From Novosphingobium resinovorum (lineage in GTDB: Bacteria; Pseudomonadota; Alphaproteobacteria; Sphingomonadales; Sphingomonadaceae): DNA of 64,000 bases. This document shows positions 39,105 through 48,684 of the stretch, one piece after another (the stretch's first letter is position 1; every line of letters begins with the position of its first letter). Location of the stretch: NCBI RefSeq assembly GCF_001742225.1, contig NZ_CP017075.1:2480001-2544000 (forward strand), read 5' to 3'. A program made the position numbers and the translations under genes. Below the pieces are notes generated by a model that was not told where the DNA came from, searched no databases, and was given only the letters and a program-made list of their open reading frames with translations.

Positions 39105-40658
39105 ATGCCTGCCGAAGCCGATAATCTTCCTGACAATCTCGAGCAGATGGCCGCCCTTGTGCGGGAACTCCGGGCTGAAAACGCTCAACTGCGCTCGCTC
39201 CTCAAAGGCATGGCCCAACAAGCATTCGGCAATCGATCGGAACGCGCCAGCGTCATTCTGGGAGATCAGGGGCAACTGGATCTGGGCGATCTTGTGAGCA
39301 CGCCGACGGTCGCGGCCAATGACGATGAAGCGCCAGAAGACAAGCCTGTGATCAAGCGCCCGCGCGCGAAGCGCGGCATAATGGCGCTGCCCGCCCATCT
39401 TGAGCGGGTAGAGCAGGTGATCGATCCGCAGACATTGGATTGCCCTTGCTGCGCAGGCAAACTCCACAAAATCGGAGAGGATGCCAGTGAGGCCCTCGAC
39501 TGGGTTCCGGCCATCGTACGCGTCATTCGTACCGTTCGCCCTCGCTATGCCTGCCGCAATTGCCGTGAGGGGGTTATTCAGGCACCAGCGCCCCGGCGTG
39601 CGATCCCGGGCTCGATGGTTACCACCTCGACGCTGGCCTGGATGGCCACAGCGCGATTTGCATGGTCAATCCCTCTCAACCGGCAGCTTCAGATGCTGGC
39701 CGGACAGGGCGCCATCCTCGATCGCGCCCTACCAAGCCGCTGGATGCGCAAGATCGCATGGTGGCTGAGATCTCTGTATGAATTGCAACTCGCGTACATC
39801 CACGCGCAATCGCGGATTTTCTGTGACGGGACGCGAATGCCGGTCCTTGAGAAAGGAAGAAAACGAACCCGGATCACGCAGTTCTGGGCACATGCCTGCG
39901 ATGATGGTCCCTGGTCAGGCCCGGCGCGACCGGCGGTGGCATACATTCACGCGCGCGGCCGCGGGCATGCCGAAGCGCGCCAGCAGCTAGCCGGCTATCG
40001 GGGCATCCTCCAGGTCGACGGCTATGGCGCCTACAAGGCGCTGGTCCGCAAGGGGGCGGAAGGGATCGTGCTGGTCTTTTGTCTTGCCCATGCCCGTCGC
40101 AAGTTCGTGGACGCCTACCGTAAATCCCCGTCGCCGGTGGCCGCCGCGATCATCGGCCTGATCGGCGAGGTCTACGCGATCGAGGCCCGGGTGCGCGCCA
40201 GCAATGCCGCAGATCGGTTAGCGGCCCGCCAGGCGGAAACCTGTAAGGTGATGGCTACGATCAAAACGCAGATCGACGACATGCTGCCCAGGCTCTCACC
40301 CAAATCCGATCTGGCAAAGGCGATGCGCTACACCCTCAACCACTGGAAGGGCCTGACGCTATTCCTGGAAGACGGGCGTGTCGAGGTCGATACCAACACC
40401 GTCGAGCGAGGGATGAGAAATGTTGCCCAAGGTAGAAAGTCGAGCCTTTTTGCGGGGAGCGAGGAAGGAGCCCGGACCTGGGCGGTGCTTGCCTCGCTTC
40501 TCCAGACTGCTCGCCTCAATGGCCTCGATCCCTACACCTGGCTCAACGATGTGCTCGAGCGGATCGTGAATGAGGAGGTGATGATCAACGATCTGCACAG
40601 CCTGTTGGCATGGAACTGGCGCCCTGCGACTGATCGGCTAGAAGCGCTGGCAGCATGA
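39105..40658 (+). CDS. tnpC: IS66 TnpC transposase
   Basis: A 517-residue DDE transposase. It has an N-terminal coiled coil (LVRELRAENAQLRSLLKGMA), a zinc-finger region (LDCPCCAGKLHKIGED and YACRNC), and the catalytic core with CDGTRMPVL, LQVDGYGAYKAL and the final Glu in TNTVERGMRNVAQGRKSSLF. The length is normal for IS66. The last 4 bases overlap the passenger gene. Confidence 0.95.
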   Translation: MPAEADNLPDNLEQMAALVRELRAENAQLRSLLKGMAQQAFGNRSERASVILGDQGQLDLGDLVSTPTVAANDDEAPEDKPVIKRPRAKRGIMALPAHLERVEQVIDPQTLDCPCCAGKLHKIGEDASEALDWVPAIVRVIRTVRPRYACRNCREGVIQAPAPRRAIPGSMVTTSTLAWMATARFAWSIPLNRQLQMLAGQGAILDRALPSRWMRKIAWWLRSLYELQLAYIHAQSRIFCDGTRMPVLEKGRKRTRITQFWAHACDDGPWSGPARPAVAYIHARGRGHAEARQQLAGYRGILQVDGYGAYKALVRKGAEGIVLVFCLAHARRKFVDAYRKSPSPVAAAIIGLIGEVYAIEARVRASNAADRLAARQAETCKVMATIKTQIDDMLPRLSPKSDLAKAMRYTLNHWKGLTLFLEDGRVEVDTNTVERGMRNVAQGRKSSLFAGSEEGARTWAVLASLLQTARLNGLDPYTWLNDVLERIVNEEVMINDLHSLLAWNWRPATDRLEALAA

Positions 40659-41236
40659 GCTTCAAACGTCAAACCGCATCCGGCAGAACGCTCTCATTAG
40701 AGCAGCTCGAAATCTGGCTCGATACGCTTGATCCGCCGGTCGCCGGTGTCTCCTCGATCGATGGCTTCCTCGCGGCGTTGGCTGCCGGCCCGTCCATCAT
40801 CAATCCGGACATATGGCTCAAGAGCATCCTGCGCGAACACGTCCAAAGCGCCCGATCGGCACCCGCGCGCCGAACGATCCTTAAGCGCTACAACCAGATC
40901 TGCATCGAGCTTGCCGAGTGCCCTGAGGTCTATGCGCCGATCTATATGCGGACCGAGGACGGCGAGGTCCTGCTGGAAGACTTTGCCAATGGCTTCTTCA
41001 CCGCAATGCATCTGGACATGGACGCATGGAAGCCCTTCGTGTCTGATCGAGACTTCGGCCTGCCGCTTGCAGCTATCCTTGGCCAAAGCACGATCATCGA
41101 TGGCATATCATGGATCGACCAGCTCCAGGATCCTCTCGCAAATCAGGCTCTTGCAGATACCTGGCGGATGATCCCCCAGATCATCTCCTTCATCCATGAC
41201 CAGTGTGCCTTTGCAAGAACTTTGACCGTACACTGA
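40655..41236 (+). CDS. UPF0149 (YecA-like) passenger gene in IS66
   Basis: A 193-residue helical protein starting at an ATG that overlaps the tnpC stop. LEIWLDTLDPPVAGVSSIDG and FLAALAAGPSIINPDIWLKS, then DFANGFFTAMHLDMDAWKPF, fit the UPF0149 family. There is no SEC-C zinc motif at the C-terminus, unlike full YecA proteins. It is translationally coupled to the transposase, so it may assist or regulate transposition. Function is unknown. Confidence 0.75.
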   Translation: MSFKRQTASGRTLSLEQLEIWLDTLDPPVAGVSSIDGFLAALAAGPSIINPDIWLKSILREHVQSARSAPARRTILKRYNQICIELAECPEVYAPIYMRTEDGEVLLEDFANGFFTAMHLDMDAWKPFVSDRDFGLPLAAILGQSTIIDGISWIDQLQDPLANQALADTWRMIPQIISFIHDQCAFARTLTVH

Positions 41237-41276
41237 AGCCTCTCCACATCCCACGTGGGGTCGAAGCAGCGGTTAC

Positions 41277-41284
41277 GATCATGT
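41277..41284. repeat. IS66 target-site duplication, right copy
   Basis: GATCATGT, the second copy of the 8-bp duplication flanking the IS66 element. Confidence 0.93.
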
Positions 41285-41485
41285 CGCGCACTGTAGATCG
41301 AGCAAGGCCGGTCAGTCGGGCGATCTCGCGCATCGGGACGCAAGCCTCCCGATGCATTCTCAGTACTTCGCGCACATGGCGCATCTTTGGCCTCCTCGTC
41401 GGCATCTCCATCCTCCGGCTGCTGCGCCGATGGGATGGACCCAACGATCGGACTTCTCACTCCCTCCCGGGTGGCCGGGAATTGC

Positions 41486-41565
41486 TCGGAATGGTGGCCG
41501 GCATCATCTCGGAATCCCGGCCGGGATCAAATCGGAATGGTGGCCGGGATGACCCCGGAATCCGC
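41486..41565. repeat. Tandem 23-bp repeats of an IS21-family terminus
   Basis: Three contiguous 23-bp units at 41486, 41509 and 41532, each starting TCGGAAT and containing GGCCGG, and a partial fourth (CCGGAATCCGC). They lie between an istB tail and the istA start. Such repeats are transposase-binding sites of IS21-type ends. Similar units occur at 19749-19805. Confidence 0.75.
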
Positions 41566-41582
41566 AGGAAGGGGTTTGGGGC

Positions 41583-41697
41583 TCAGTTTCGGTTTTTGAA
41601 CCGCCAGCTGTCGTTGCCTGTCTCGATGATGTCGCAATGGTGGGTGATGCGATCGAGAAGCGCGGTGGTCATCTTGGCGTCGTGGAAGACGTTCGGA
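41583..41697 (-). pseudogene. IstB C-terminal fragment
   Basis: The reverse strand reads [20 protein letters not shown] and [19 protein letters not shown] then stop, the usual end of the IS21-family IstB ATPase. Everything upstream, including the Walker motifs, is missing. It lies upstream of istA, so it belongs to a different copy that abutted this one. Confidence 0.8.
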
Positions 41698-42075
41698 ATC
41701 CGCAGCACGCCGCACGAAAAGGTCTGACAGAAGCGCGCGCTCGATCACTCCCTTCGCAGAACAGAATCATCTTGCACTACGGGCGGCAACCACAGAAGGC
41801 GTCCACCTTTGATGGCCCAGGGGGCTGCCTGCTGCTCACCAACCGCGCGAGGGCATGGACAGAGGTCCAGCCGACGACCAGGCAGCCGGAGATTGTGTCA
41901 CCAGCCGCCGATACGGCAGCCCTAAAAGCGGTGATCGATGCGATCCGAACCGCGCTTTCCACAATCGGCCTGACATCCTGACGCCGGAGCACTGCGGCGA
42001 TGCCGGGGCATTCAAGCCCCGACTAGCTTTTGCCGCAAGTCGATTGAACCAACACACCGCGCCATGTAAATTCGT
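41698..42075. other. Spacer with a doubtful fragment
   Basis: A plus-strand frame ends in PAADTAALKAVIDAIRTALS-TIGLTS at 41981. This resembles the end of some phage structural proteins, but there is no start signal, and its beginning overlaps the istB fragment. Probably a remnant. Confidence 0.3.
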
Positions 42076-43302
42076 TCAAGATGGTGCGACGACAGCCCGA
42101 AGGCTCGCTTCGAAAGCTTCGAGGATGGCCGACCGGCTCCAGCGCGTGACCGCTCGCTGCCTGGCAGCCGATCCCGCCGCGACCCGCATGGCCGGGTCAT
42201 CCAGCATAGCGACAAGCGTGTCGCTGAAAGTGGCGGCATCGCCGGGAGGCGCGATGCAGCCACACCCTTTGACTTCATCGGCAAGTCCGGTGCCAGGCAA
42301 GGCTGTGGCCAGAACTGGTCGCCCGGATGCCAGCATGTTGGTGAGCTTGGAGGGAAGCAACAGGTCAGCCGCCTCGGCGATTTGGGGCAACAAGTGGACC
42401 GTTGCGATGCCCAGCAGTTCCGACAGCCGCTCGCGCGGCTGGAGATCGTGAAACCGGATGTTGTCGAGGTCCCCGGCCTGGCGCAGCAGTCTTTCACGAT
42501 TCGGCCCGTTGCCGCAGACCACGAACATCAGATCCATGCGATGCGCCAGCCGCCGGGCTGCTTCGACCACCAGTTCGATGCCCTGCTTGTTGGCGATGTT
42601 GCCGGAATACAGGGCTACATGGGGGCGGTCGATCTGCCACTCGGCCAAGTATGGGGAAGGTTCCTCCAACGGCTGGATTTCGTCGATGTTCGCCCAGTTG
42701 CGGAACTCCACGACACGCGCTTCGGTTATGCCCTTTTCCTGCAGTTTCGCGCACATCTGGGGAGAAATAGTGCTGACTACATCAGCCTGGATCGCCCATT
42801 TCTCGAAGTTCAGGGCTGCCGTTGCTAGCTTGCCGCCATCCTTCAGCAGCCCTGTCGCGAATGCGGCCTCGACTTCGAAATCCTGGATGTGCAGCCAGAA
42901 TTTCGCCCCGGTCTTTTGCGCGGCACGGCGGGCCGCCACCATCGAGATGAGCGAAGGGGCAATGCCGATGACCACATTGGGCCGCATTCGCCGGATCTCG
43001 GCCCGCATCGCAAGTTCCGCGCGCGCCGCGAAACTCATGTGATGCAGGATGCGCCGTTTTGCATCGGGCACTTCGGGCGTGTAGATTGGCACCCGAACCA
43101 CCCGCACGCCGCGTTCCGTGTCTATTCGTACACCCCCGCCCCGGAACGCAGGCTCCACCTTCCACTGGGGATAGTAAGGCTTACCGCATATCACCGTCAC
43201 ATGATGGCCCGCGCTTGCCAGATGTTCCGCCATTCCCGCCGTATAGGGACCGATGCCCACCATTTCGGGAGCATAGTTGATTCCGAAGACGAGGATATTC
43301 AT
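42076..43302 (-). CDS. WcaI-like glycosyltransferase (GT4)
   Basis: A 408-residue glycosyltransferase. The start MNILVFGINYAPEMVGIGPY is the typical opening of WcaI-type transferases; VALYSGNIANKQGIELVVEA and LPSKLTNMLASGRPVLATAL belong to the GT-B C-terminal domain. It would add a sugar, perhaps fucose or glucose, to a lipid-linked EPS precursor at the inner membrane. It is the last gene of the ugd-gmd-fcl-GT minus-strand run, 88 bases after fcl. Confidence 0.85.
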   Translation of the reverse strand: MNILVFGINYAPEMVGIGPYTAGMAEHLASAGHHVTVICGKPYYPQWKVEPAFRGGGVRIDTERGVRVVRVPIYTPEVPDAKRRILHHMSFAARAELAMRAEIRRMRPNVVIGIAPSLISMVAARRAAQKTGAKFWLHIQDFEVEAAFATGLLKDGGKLATAALNFEKWAIQADVVSTISPQMCAKLQEKGITEARVVEFRNWANIDEIQPLEEPSPYLAEWQIDRPHVALYSGNIANKQGIELVVEAARRLAHRMDLMFVVCGNGPNRERLLRQAGDLDNIRFHDLQPRERLSELLGIATVHLLPQIAEAADLLLPSKLTNMLASGRPVLATALPGTGLADEVKGCGCIAPPGDAATFSDTLVAMLDDPAMRVAAGSAARQRAVTRWSRSAILEAFEASLRAVVAPS

Positions 43303-43390
43303 GCTGTTCGGATTCCCGACATAACAATTCGCGCGGCCAATCGGCCTGCAAACCGAGATCGGGCTGCAAGTCGAGAATGGACGGTTGGTT

Positions 43391-44347
43391 TCAGACCTCT
43401 GCGGCTTGCACCACGTTGGCGCAGAACCATTGATAGGTTTCCGCAATACCTTCTTCGAGGGCGACCGAAGGCCTCCATCCCATTGCGTTCAGGCGGCTGG
43501 AATCCATGAGCTTGCGCATAGTGCCGTCGGGCTTCGAGGCGTCGAATACGATCTCGCCGGTAAAGCCGGTTACCTTTGCGACGAGATGCGCCAGTTCCGC
43601 AATCGAGACATCCTCGCCGTAACCAACGTTAATGTGGCTGAGCATGGGCTGGGTATTTGCCTCGTACTGCGCAGACGGCAGGTCTAGCACGAAGATCGAC
43701 GCATCCGCCATGTCATCGACGTGAAGGAATTCGCGCATCGGCGTGCCCGATCCCCATATCGCGACCGTATCGATGCCGTCGCGAACCGACTCGTGGAAGC
43801 GGCGGATCAGGGCCGGCATGACATGCGAGTTTTCCAGATGAAAATTGTCGCCCGGGCCGTAAAGGTTGGTGGGCATGACGCTGCGATAGTCAGTACCGTA
43901 CTGGCGATTGTAGCTCTCGCACAACTTGATGCCGGCGATCTTGGCGATCGCATACGGTTCGTTCGTAGGCTCAAGGACGCCGGTCAGCAGCGCATCCTCG
44001 CGCATCGGCTGTGCCACGGCCCGCGGGTAGATGCACGAGGAGCCGAGGAACAGCAGCTTGGTGACGCCCACGGCATAGGCCTGGTGCACGACATTGGCCT
44101 CGATCATCATGTTTTCGTAGATGAATTGGGCCGGATACGTATTGTTGGCATGAATGCCGCCGACCTTGGCCGCAGCCAGAACTACCGCGTCGACTTTTTC
44201 AGACGCGAAGAAGTTCCGCACTGCGGCCTGATCGGTGAGATCCAGCTGTGCGTGCGTGCGGGTCACGACTTCATCACCGCGCTCCGCCAGCTTGCGGCTG
44301 ATGGCTCCGCCGACCATGCCACGATGACCTGCTACATAGACACGCAT
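43391..44347 (-). CDS. fcl: GDP-L-fucose synthase
   Basis: A 318-residue SDR-family epimerase/reductase that converts GDP-4-keto-6-deoxymannose to GDP-L-fucose. The Rossmann motif is [12 protein letters not shown]; the catalytic Ser lies in [15 protein letters not shown] and the Tyr-x3-Lys in [32 protein letters not shown] is also typical. It lies 17 bases downstream of gmd, so the two are in one operon. Confidence 0.95.
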   Translation of the reverse strand: MRVYVAGHRGMVGGAISRKLAERGDEVVTRTHAQLDLTDQAAVRNFFASEKVDAVVLAAAKVGGIHANNTYPAQFIYENMMIEANVVHQAYAVGVTKLLFLGSSCIYPRAVAQPMREDALLTGVLEPTNEPYAIAKIAGIKLCESYNRQYGTDYRSVMPTNLYGPGDNFHLENSHVMPALIRRFHESVRDGIDTVAIWGSGTPMREFLHVDDMADASIFVLDLPSAQYEANTQPMLSHINVGYGEDVSIAELAHLVAKVTGFTGEIVFDASKPDGTMRKLMDSSRLNAMGWRPSVALEEGIAETYQWFCANVVQAAEV

Positions 44348-44364
44348 AATCTGGGCTCTCCTGC

Positions 44365-45492
44365 TCAGGATTCGAGCGACACCGGCAATTCAAACCCGTG
44401 CTCCTTGAGCAGGGCGTGGCGCTTCGCGACCTTGAGGTCTTCCGCGACCATTTCCTCGCACATTTCCTGCACAGTGATTTCCGGCACCCAGCCCAGCTTT
44501 TCCTTCGCCTTTGCAGGATCGCCCAACAGGGTCTCGACTTCGGCGGGACGGAAGTAACGCGGATCGATACGCACGATCACGTCGCCTTCCGCGACAGAGG
44601 GGGCGTTCGCACCGGTGACGGCGTCAACGATGCCAACTTCGTCGACACCTTCGCCTTCAAAGCGCAGGGTGATGCCTAGGTGGGCGGCCGACCACGTGAT
44701 GAACTCGCGCACCGAATACTGAACGCCGGTCGCAATCACGAAATCCTCGGGATTGTCCTGCTGCAGCATCATCCACTGCATGCGGATATAATCCTTAGCG
44801 TGACCCCAGTCGCGCAGCGAGTCAATATTGCCCATGTAAAGGCAGGGCTCCAGCCCCTGCGCGATGTTGGCAAGACCGCGCGTGATCTTGCGCGTTACGA
44901 AAGTCTCGCCGCGGCGCGGGCTCTCGTGGTTGAAGAGGACGCCGTTGCAGGCATACATACCGTAGGATTCACGGTAGTTGACCGTGATCCAGTACGCGTA
45001 GAGCTTGGCCACGGCATAGGGCGAACGCGGATAGAACGGCGTCGTCTCCCGCTGCGGGATTTCCTGGACCAGACCGTAAAGCTCGGAGGTCGATGCCTGG
45101 TAGAATTTGGTCTTTTTTTCCAAGCCAAGGAAACGAATGGCCTCAAGCAGGCGCAGGGTGCCGATGGCGTCGACATCCGCGGTATATTCCGGCGCCTCGA
45201 AGCTTACAGCGACGTGGCTCTGGGCGCCCAGATTGTAGACCTCGTCCGGCCGGATCTCCTGAATGATGCGCGTCAGGTTCGACGTGTCCGACAAGTCGCC
45301 GTAGTGCAGCTTGAGATCCGGCGAGGGCGCATGCGGATCCTGATAGATATGGTCGATGCGCTGCGTGTTGAACAAGGAGGCGCGACGCTTGATACCGTGG
45401 ACCTCGTAGCCCTTTTCTAGCAGGAATTCCGCAAGGTAGGAGCCATCTTGCCCGGTAACGCCAGTGATTAGCGCTACTTTTTTCTTACTCAA
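44365..45492 (-). CDS. gmd: GDP-mannose 4,6-dehydratase
   Basis: A 375-residue SDR enzyme making GDP-4-keto-6-deoxy-D-mannose from GDP-mannose. The NADP-binding motif is [39 protein letters not shown] is the family signature; the catalytic region is [20 protein letters not shown] with Tyr-x3-Lys in [12 protein letters not shown]. Its substrate would come from manC at 31684-32730. It precedes fcl in the operon. Confidence 0.96.
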   Translation of the reverse strand: MSKKKVALITGVTGQDGSYLAEFLLEKGYEVHGIKRRASLFNTQRIDHIYQDPHAPSPDLKLHYGDLSDTSNLTRIIQEIRPDEVYNLGAQSHVAVSFEAPEYTADVDAIGTLRLLEAIRFLGLEKKTKFYQASTSELYGLVQEIPQRETTPFYPRSPYAVAKLYAYWITVNYRESYGMYACNGVLFNHESPRRGETFVTRKITRGLANIAQGLEPCLYMGNIDSLRDWGHAKDYIRMQWMMLQQDNPEDFVIATGVQYSVREFITWSAAHLGITLRFEGEGVDEVGIVDAVTGANAPSVAEGDVIVRIDPRYFRPAEVETLLGDPAKAKEKLGWVPEITVQEMCEEMVAEDLKVAKRHALLKEHGFELPVSLES

Positions 45493-45537
45493 TTTCGCTT
45501 CCTTTCACAATCGGCGTAATGATTGCGGAGTTACGCT

Positions 45538-46704
45538 TCAGTTTGATCCAAAAATATCGCGCGTAAATACTTTTTCCTGAACACATTCCAGTTCCGACGT
45601 CATGCGGTTCGCGACGATGACGTCGCAATTTTCCCGGAACTTCTCCAGACTGCGCACAACTTTCGACCCGAAAAATTCATCTTCCTTCATAGCCGGCTCG
45701 TAGATTTCGACTTCGATGCCCTTGGCCTTAATCCGTTTCATGATCCCCTGGATCGAGGATTGCCTGAAATTGTCCGATCCGGACTTCATCACCAGGCGAA
45801 ACACGCCAACCCTCTTTGGCTTGCGTGCGATGATCCTGGCGGCAAGGAAATCCTTCCGGGTCCGGTTCGCATCGACGATGGCGCGGATCAGGTTTTGCGG
45901 CACGTCGGAGTAGTTCGCCAGCAACTGTTTGGTATCCTTGGGCAGACAATAGCCACCATAGCCGAAACTGGGATTGTTGTAATGGCTGCCGATCCGCGGA
46001 TCGAGGCAAACCCCATCGATGATCTGCCGCGTGTCCATCCCGCCGGCGATGGCGTAGCTGTCCAGTTCGTTGAAGAACGCCACGCGCATGGCGAGGTAGG
46101 TGTTCGCAAAAAGCTTGATCGCCTCGGCTTCTCGCGAATCCGTGAACAGGACGGGGACGTCCTTCGACACTGCGCCCTGGACAAGCAGGTCGGCGAACTG
46201 CTTAGCCCGGTCCGAATGTTCGCCGACGACGATACGCGATGGATGCAAATTGTCGTACAGCGCGCTGCCTTCGCGCAGAAATTCGGGGCTGAAAACGACT
46301 TGGTCGGTTTCGAGGCGGGCTCGTACGTCATCGACGAATCCGACCGGAATGGTCGATTTAACGACGATCATGGCGTCCTTGTTTACGGCGATCGTCGTGC
46401 GGATTACTGATTCGACCGAGGATGTATCGAACTTGTCGGTATCGACATCGTAGTTCGTCGGTGTCGCGATGATCACAAAGGACGCATCCGCCAGCGCGTG
46501 CGTTGCATCGGTGGTCGCCGTCAGGTCAAGCGTCTTGTCCGCGAGGTAGTGTTCAAGCTCGGCATCAATGATGGGCGACCGCCTCGCGTTGAGGAGATCG
46601 ACGCGCTCCTGGGATACGTCGACCGCGACGACCTGATTGCGTTGGCCCAGAAGAACGGCGTTGGACAACCCAACATAGCCCAGGCCGAACACGGCAATCT
46701 TCAT
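45538..46704 (-). CDS. ugd: UDP-glucose 6-dehydrogenase
   Basis: A 388-residue enzyme oxidising UDP-glucose to UDP-glucuronate. The NAD motif is [13 protein letters not shown]; the catalytic Cys is in [14 protein letters not shown]; the family features [20 protein letters not shown] and [20 protein letters not shown] are present. It starts the minus-strand operon, 45 bases before gmd. UDP-glucuronate would give the polymer an acidic sugar. Confidence 0.95.
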   Translation of the reverse strand: MKIAVFGLGYVGLSNAVLLGQRNQVVAVDVSQERVDLLNARRSPIIDAELEHYLADKTLDLTATTDATHALADASFVIIATPTNYDVDTDKFDTSSVESVIRTTIAVNKDAMIVVKSTIPVGFVDDVRARLETDQVVFSPEFLREGSALYDNLHPSRIVVGEHSDRAKQFADLLVQGAVSKDVPVLFTDSREAEAIKLFANTYLAMRVAFFNELDSYAIAGGMDTRQIIDGVCLDPRIGSHYNNPSFGYGGYCLPKDTKQLLANYSDVPQNLIRAIVDANRTRKDFLAARIIARKPKRVGVFRLVMKSGSDNFRQSSIQGIMKRIKAKGIEVEIYEPAMKEDEFFGSKVVRSLEKFRENCDVIVANRMTSELECVQEKVFTRDIFGSN

Positions 46705-46840
46705 CTCAACTCGCTTTCACAGCTTTTCAGCTTGGTTTTGCGGAAATTGCCCTCGAACAGAAATCATCGAAAAATGATCCAGGACGGAACTTCCTTTTGC
46801 CTGCTATCAAGATGTACGAGGCGATAGTCAATCCGATTAT

Positions 46841-46856
46841 GCTGCAACTGCACATT
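46841..46856 (-). promoter_or_regulatory. Possible shared EPS promoter motif upstream of ugd
   Basis: The reverse strand reads AATGTGCAGTTGCAGC, 137 bases before the ugd start. It resembles ATTGTGCA-N-TGCG sites found near 54381-54402, 61384-61404 and (weaker) 48443-48459. It is the weakest of the four. Confidence 0.25.
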
Positions 46857-46981
46857 GATTTCGGTCGTTTCCCCCGGGGGGTGCAGGAAGGTTTCCCTAA
46901 GAGCCCGTTTGAGAATGGGTTGATGCGGCAACGCGGGCGTGATTCAAGCTTGGCATGTGGAGCCGAGCGAGCCGTAGCCGG

Positions 46982-47470
46982 ATGGCAGGATTTGAAAAGC
47001 GATCGAAGCGCTACCCGACCGATCTGACGGACGAAGAATGGCTGTTCATTCAGCCGTTTCTGCCGCCCGTGGCCAAGCGCGGTCGCAAGCCAGAAACGGA
47101 CCTGCGTGATGTCCTCGATGCGTTGCGCTATCTGGCCCGAACAGGTGGTGGATGGCGAATGTTGCCGAACGACTTCCCGCCCTGGCAGACGGTGTATTGG
47201 TGGTTTCGCCGTTTCGTGCGCCGACTGCTGTTCCGCACGATCCACGACGTTACCCTCATGCTGGACCGTGAACGCGAAGGGCGTGAGCAAAGCCCGACGG
47301 CGGCCGTCGTGGATAGCCAGTCGATCAAGGCGCCAGCGGCAGAAAAACGGGGCTTTGATGCAGGCAAGAAGGTCCTCGGTCGTAAACGGCACATTGCCGT
47401 CGATACCGATGGCCGATTGCTCATGGTCAATCTGACCACTGCCGACATCTCCGGCAGCGCTGGCGCTCAA
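46982..47470 (+). pseudogene. IS5-family transposase, truncated
   Basis: The ATG at 46982 begins MAGFEKRSKRYPTDLTDEEW, followed by RDVLDALRYLARTGGGWRML and QSPTAAVVDSQSIKAPAAEK. These are the N-terminal and first-Asp parts of an IS5-group transposase. After LTTADISGSAGAQ the sequence switches to an IS256 fragment. The left IS end probably starts at GAGCCCGTTTGAGAATGGG (46901). Confidence 0.75.
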
Positions 47471-47487
47471 AGAGCGCGATGGCGGAC

Positions 47488-47906
47488 GGATTGTCTCGAC
47501 TGCGGCGATAATCGCGGTGGGCGTCAATACCGATGGCCGGCGCGAGGTTCTGGGTGTCGCCACCGGCCCACCGGAAGCCGAACCCTTCTGGAAAGCTTTC
47601 CTACGCTCTCTCGCGGCCCGGGGTTGCGCGGTGTGAAGCTGGGATCGCCGACGATCACAAAAGGCTGCGCGCCGCCGCCAGCAAGATACTTGCCGCAACC
47701 CAGCAGCGCTGCCGGATGCACTGGATGCGCAACGCGTTTGCCCATGCCGCGGCCGAACAAAGGCCCGCTGTCATTGCCATGATCAAGACCACCTTCGCGC
47801 AGGAAACGGTCGAGGCGGCACATCAGCAGTGGGAGCGTATTGCTGATGCCCTGCGTGAGAAGTTTCCAAAGCTGGCTGATATGACGGAAGCATCACGTGA
47901 GGATAG
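47488..47906 (+). pseudogene. IS256-family transposase internal fragment
   Basis: Frames read GGRIVSTAAIIAVGVNTDGR, REVLGVATGPPEAEPFWKAF, then after a shift IADDHKRLRAAASKILAATQ and RCRMHWMRNAFAHAAAEQRP. This is the catalytic middle of a Mutator-type (IS256) transposase. Both ends are missing, and it is fused directly to the IS5 fragment. Confidence 0.75.
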
Positions 47907-47944
47907 CGAAATCCCAGAAGCGCGAACCGACAGGATTCAGTAGA

Positions 47945-48684
47945 TTTTCGGAACCCAGTACTTATCCATATGATCCGGGCCTGATCATCGCCTGCTCGCG
48001 CTTTTCGCCTCTAGCCAAGCCGACCTTTCCTTCGCGTTTTCCCACAGCCTCAGAGGTAGCGTTTCTGCCCGGAACCAACCGATTTTCCGATGCGTCGGCC
48101 AATTCGACCCGTCTCCTGACAAGCGGGACACGCTTGCCAGGTCGAGCCGCCGTGCAATACAGCGGCGCGCTGACGCGAGGCGGGTATGCGCCGAATCGCT
48201 CCCCCCTTTCGACAGCCCGCAACGGACCCTGACGGCCGACGACACAAAGCAAATCCGACGCACTGCGATCGCCCTTCACCCTGCCGGCAAATCGCGACAT
48301 CGAGTTCACCGCGTCAACTATTGCGACTTACGGCGCCCTATGCTGGCCGCGTGCATTACCGACGGATCGAAAAACACTTCGATTGCGCTGCCGCCAACAT
48401 TCGCAGCTTGACCCAATACCGGAAAATCCCGTAACCGGGCAAATGTTGCAGTGCGTCAATTCTGTGGCGCCTAACGTGGTGTTCGCTGCGCCCCCACTCG
48501 TGGAGTGTCGATTGTTGTAACACTGCGTCAGGCCCAATAAGGTGAGTGCTGTTCATGAAGCGGGATTCCGTTCGTAATGGCCGAAGTTTCGCGGCAAATC
48601 GGTTGGGGGCAGTGGAATTGCGGTCAATTGCAGCTAGCATGTTTCGCTTCCACCATTCAGAATATATGCGCGCAGGAGCGTCCG
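47945..48684. other. Spacer of about 740 bases before the fucosyltransferase gene
   Basis: No gene is recognised. A minus-strand frame (48309-47962) is open but has no start signal or motif. The promoter of the plus-strand pair beginning at 48685 should lie here; TTGCAGTGCG at 48446 may be a weak version of the shared EPS motif. Confidence 0.4.

Larger units (their letters stand above)
38201..41276 (+). mobile_element. Complete IS66-family element, 3076 bp
   Basis: Perfect 24-bp terminal inverted repeats (38201-38224 and 41253-41276, starting GTAACCGCTGCTTCGACC) bound by an 8-bp direct repeat GATCATGT. It contains tnpA, tnpB, tnpC and a UPF0149-type passenger gene, all on the plus strand. 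All reading frames are open, so it looks recent and possibly active. Confidence 0.95.
37437..41411 (-). pseudogene. istA: IS21-family transposase IstA, interrupted by IS66 and truncated
   Basis: The N-terminal HTH (MEMPTRRPKMRHVREVLRMH, EIARLTGLARSTVRDMIV) lies at 41285-41411. The reading continues at 38200 with RFHRSGLEWPVPSELGDIDL and the DDE-type core (FLDYAGDTVPVVVDRRTGEV, FRGVPQLLVPDNAKVAVIKA). The IS66 element at 38201-41276 separates them; removing it and one target copy restores the frame. After KPRDKAKVEA the sequence diverges from IstA and stops at 37437, so the C-terminus and istB are lost. Confidence 0.8.

Noticed and set aside
47962..48309. 115-codon minus-strand frame in the EPS locus
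   Set aside because: No ribosome site, and several nested frames are equally open; no family resemblance.
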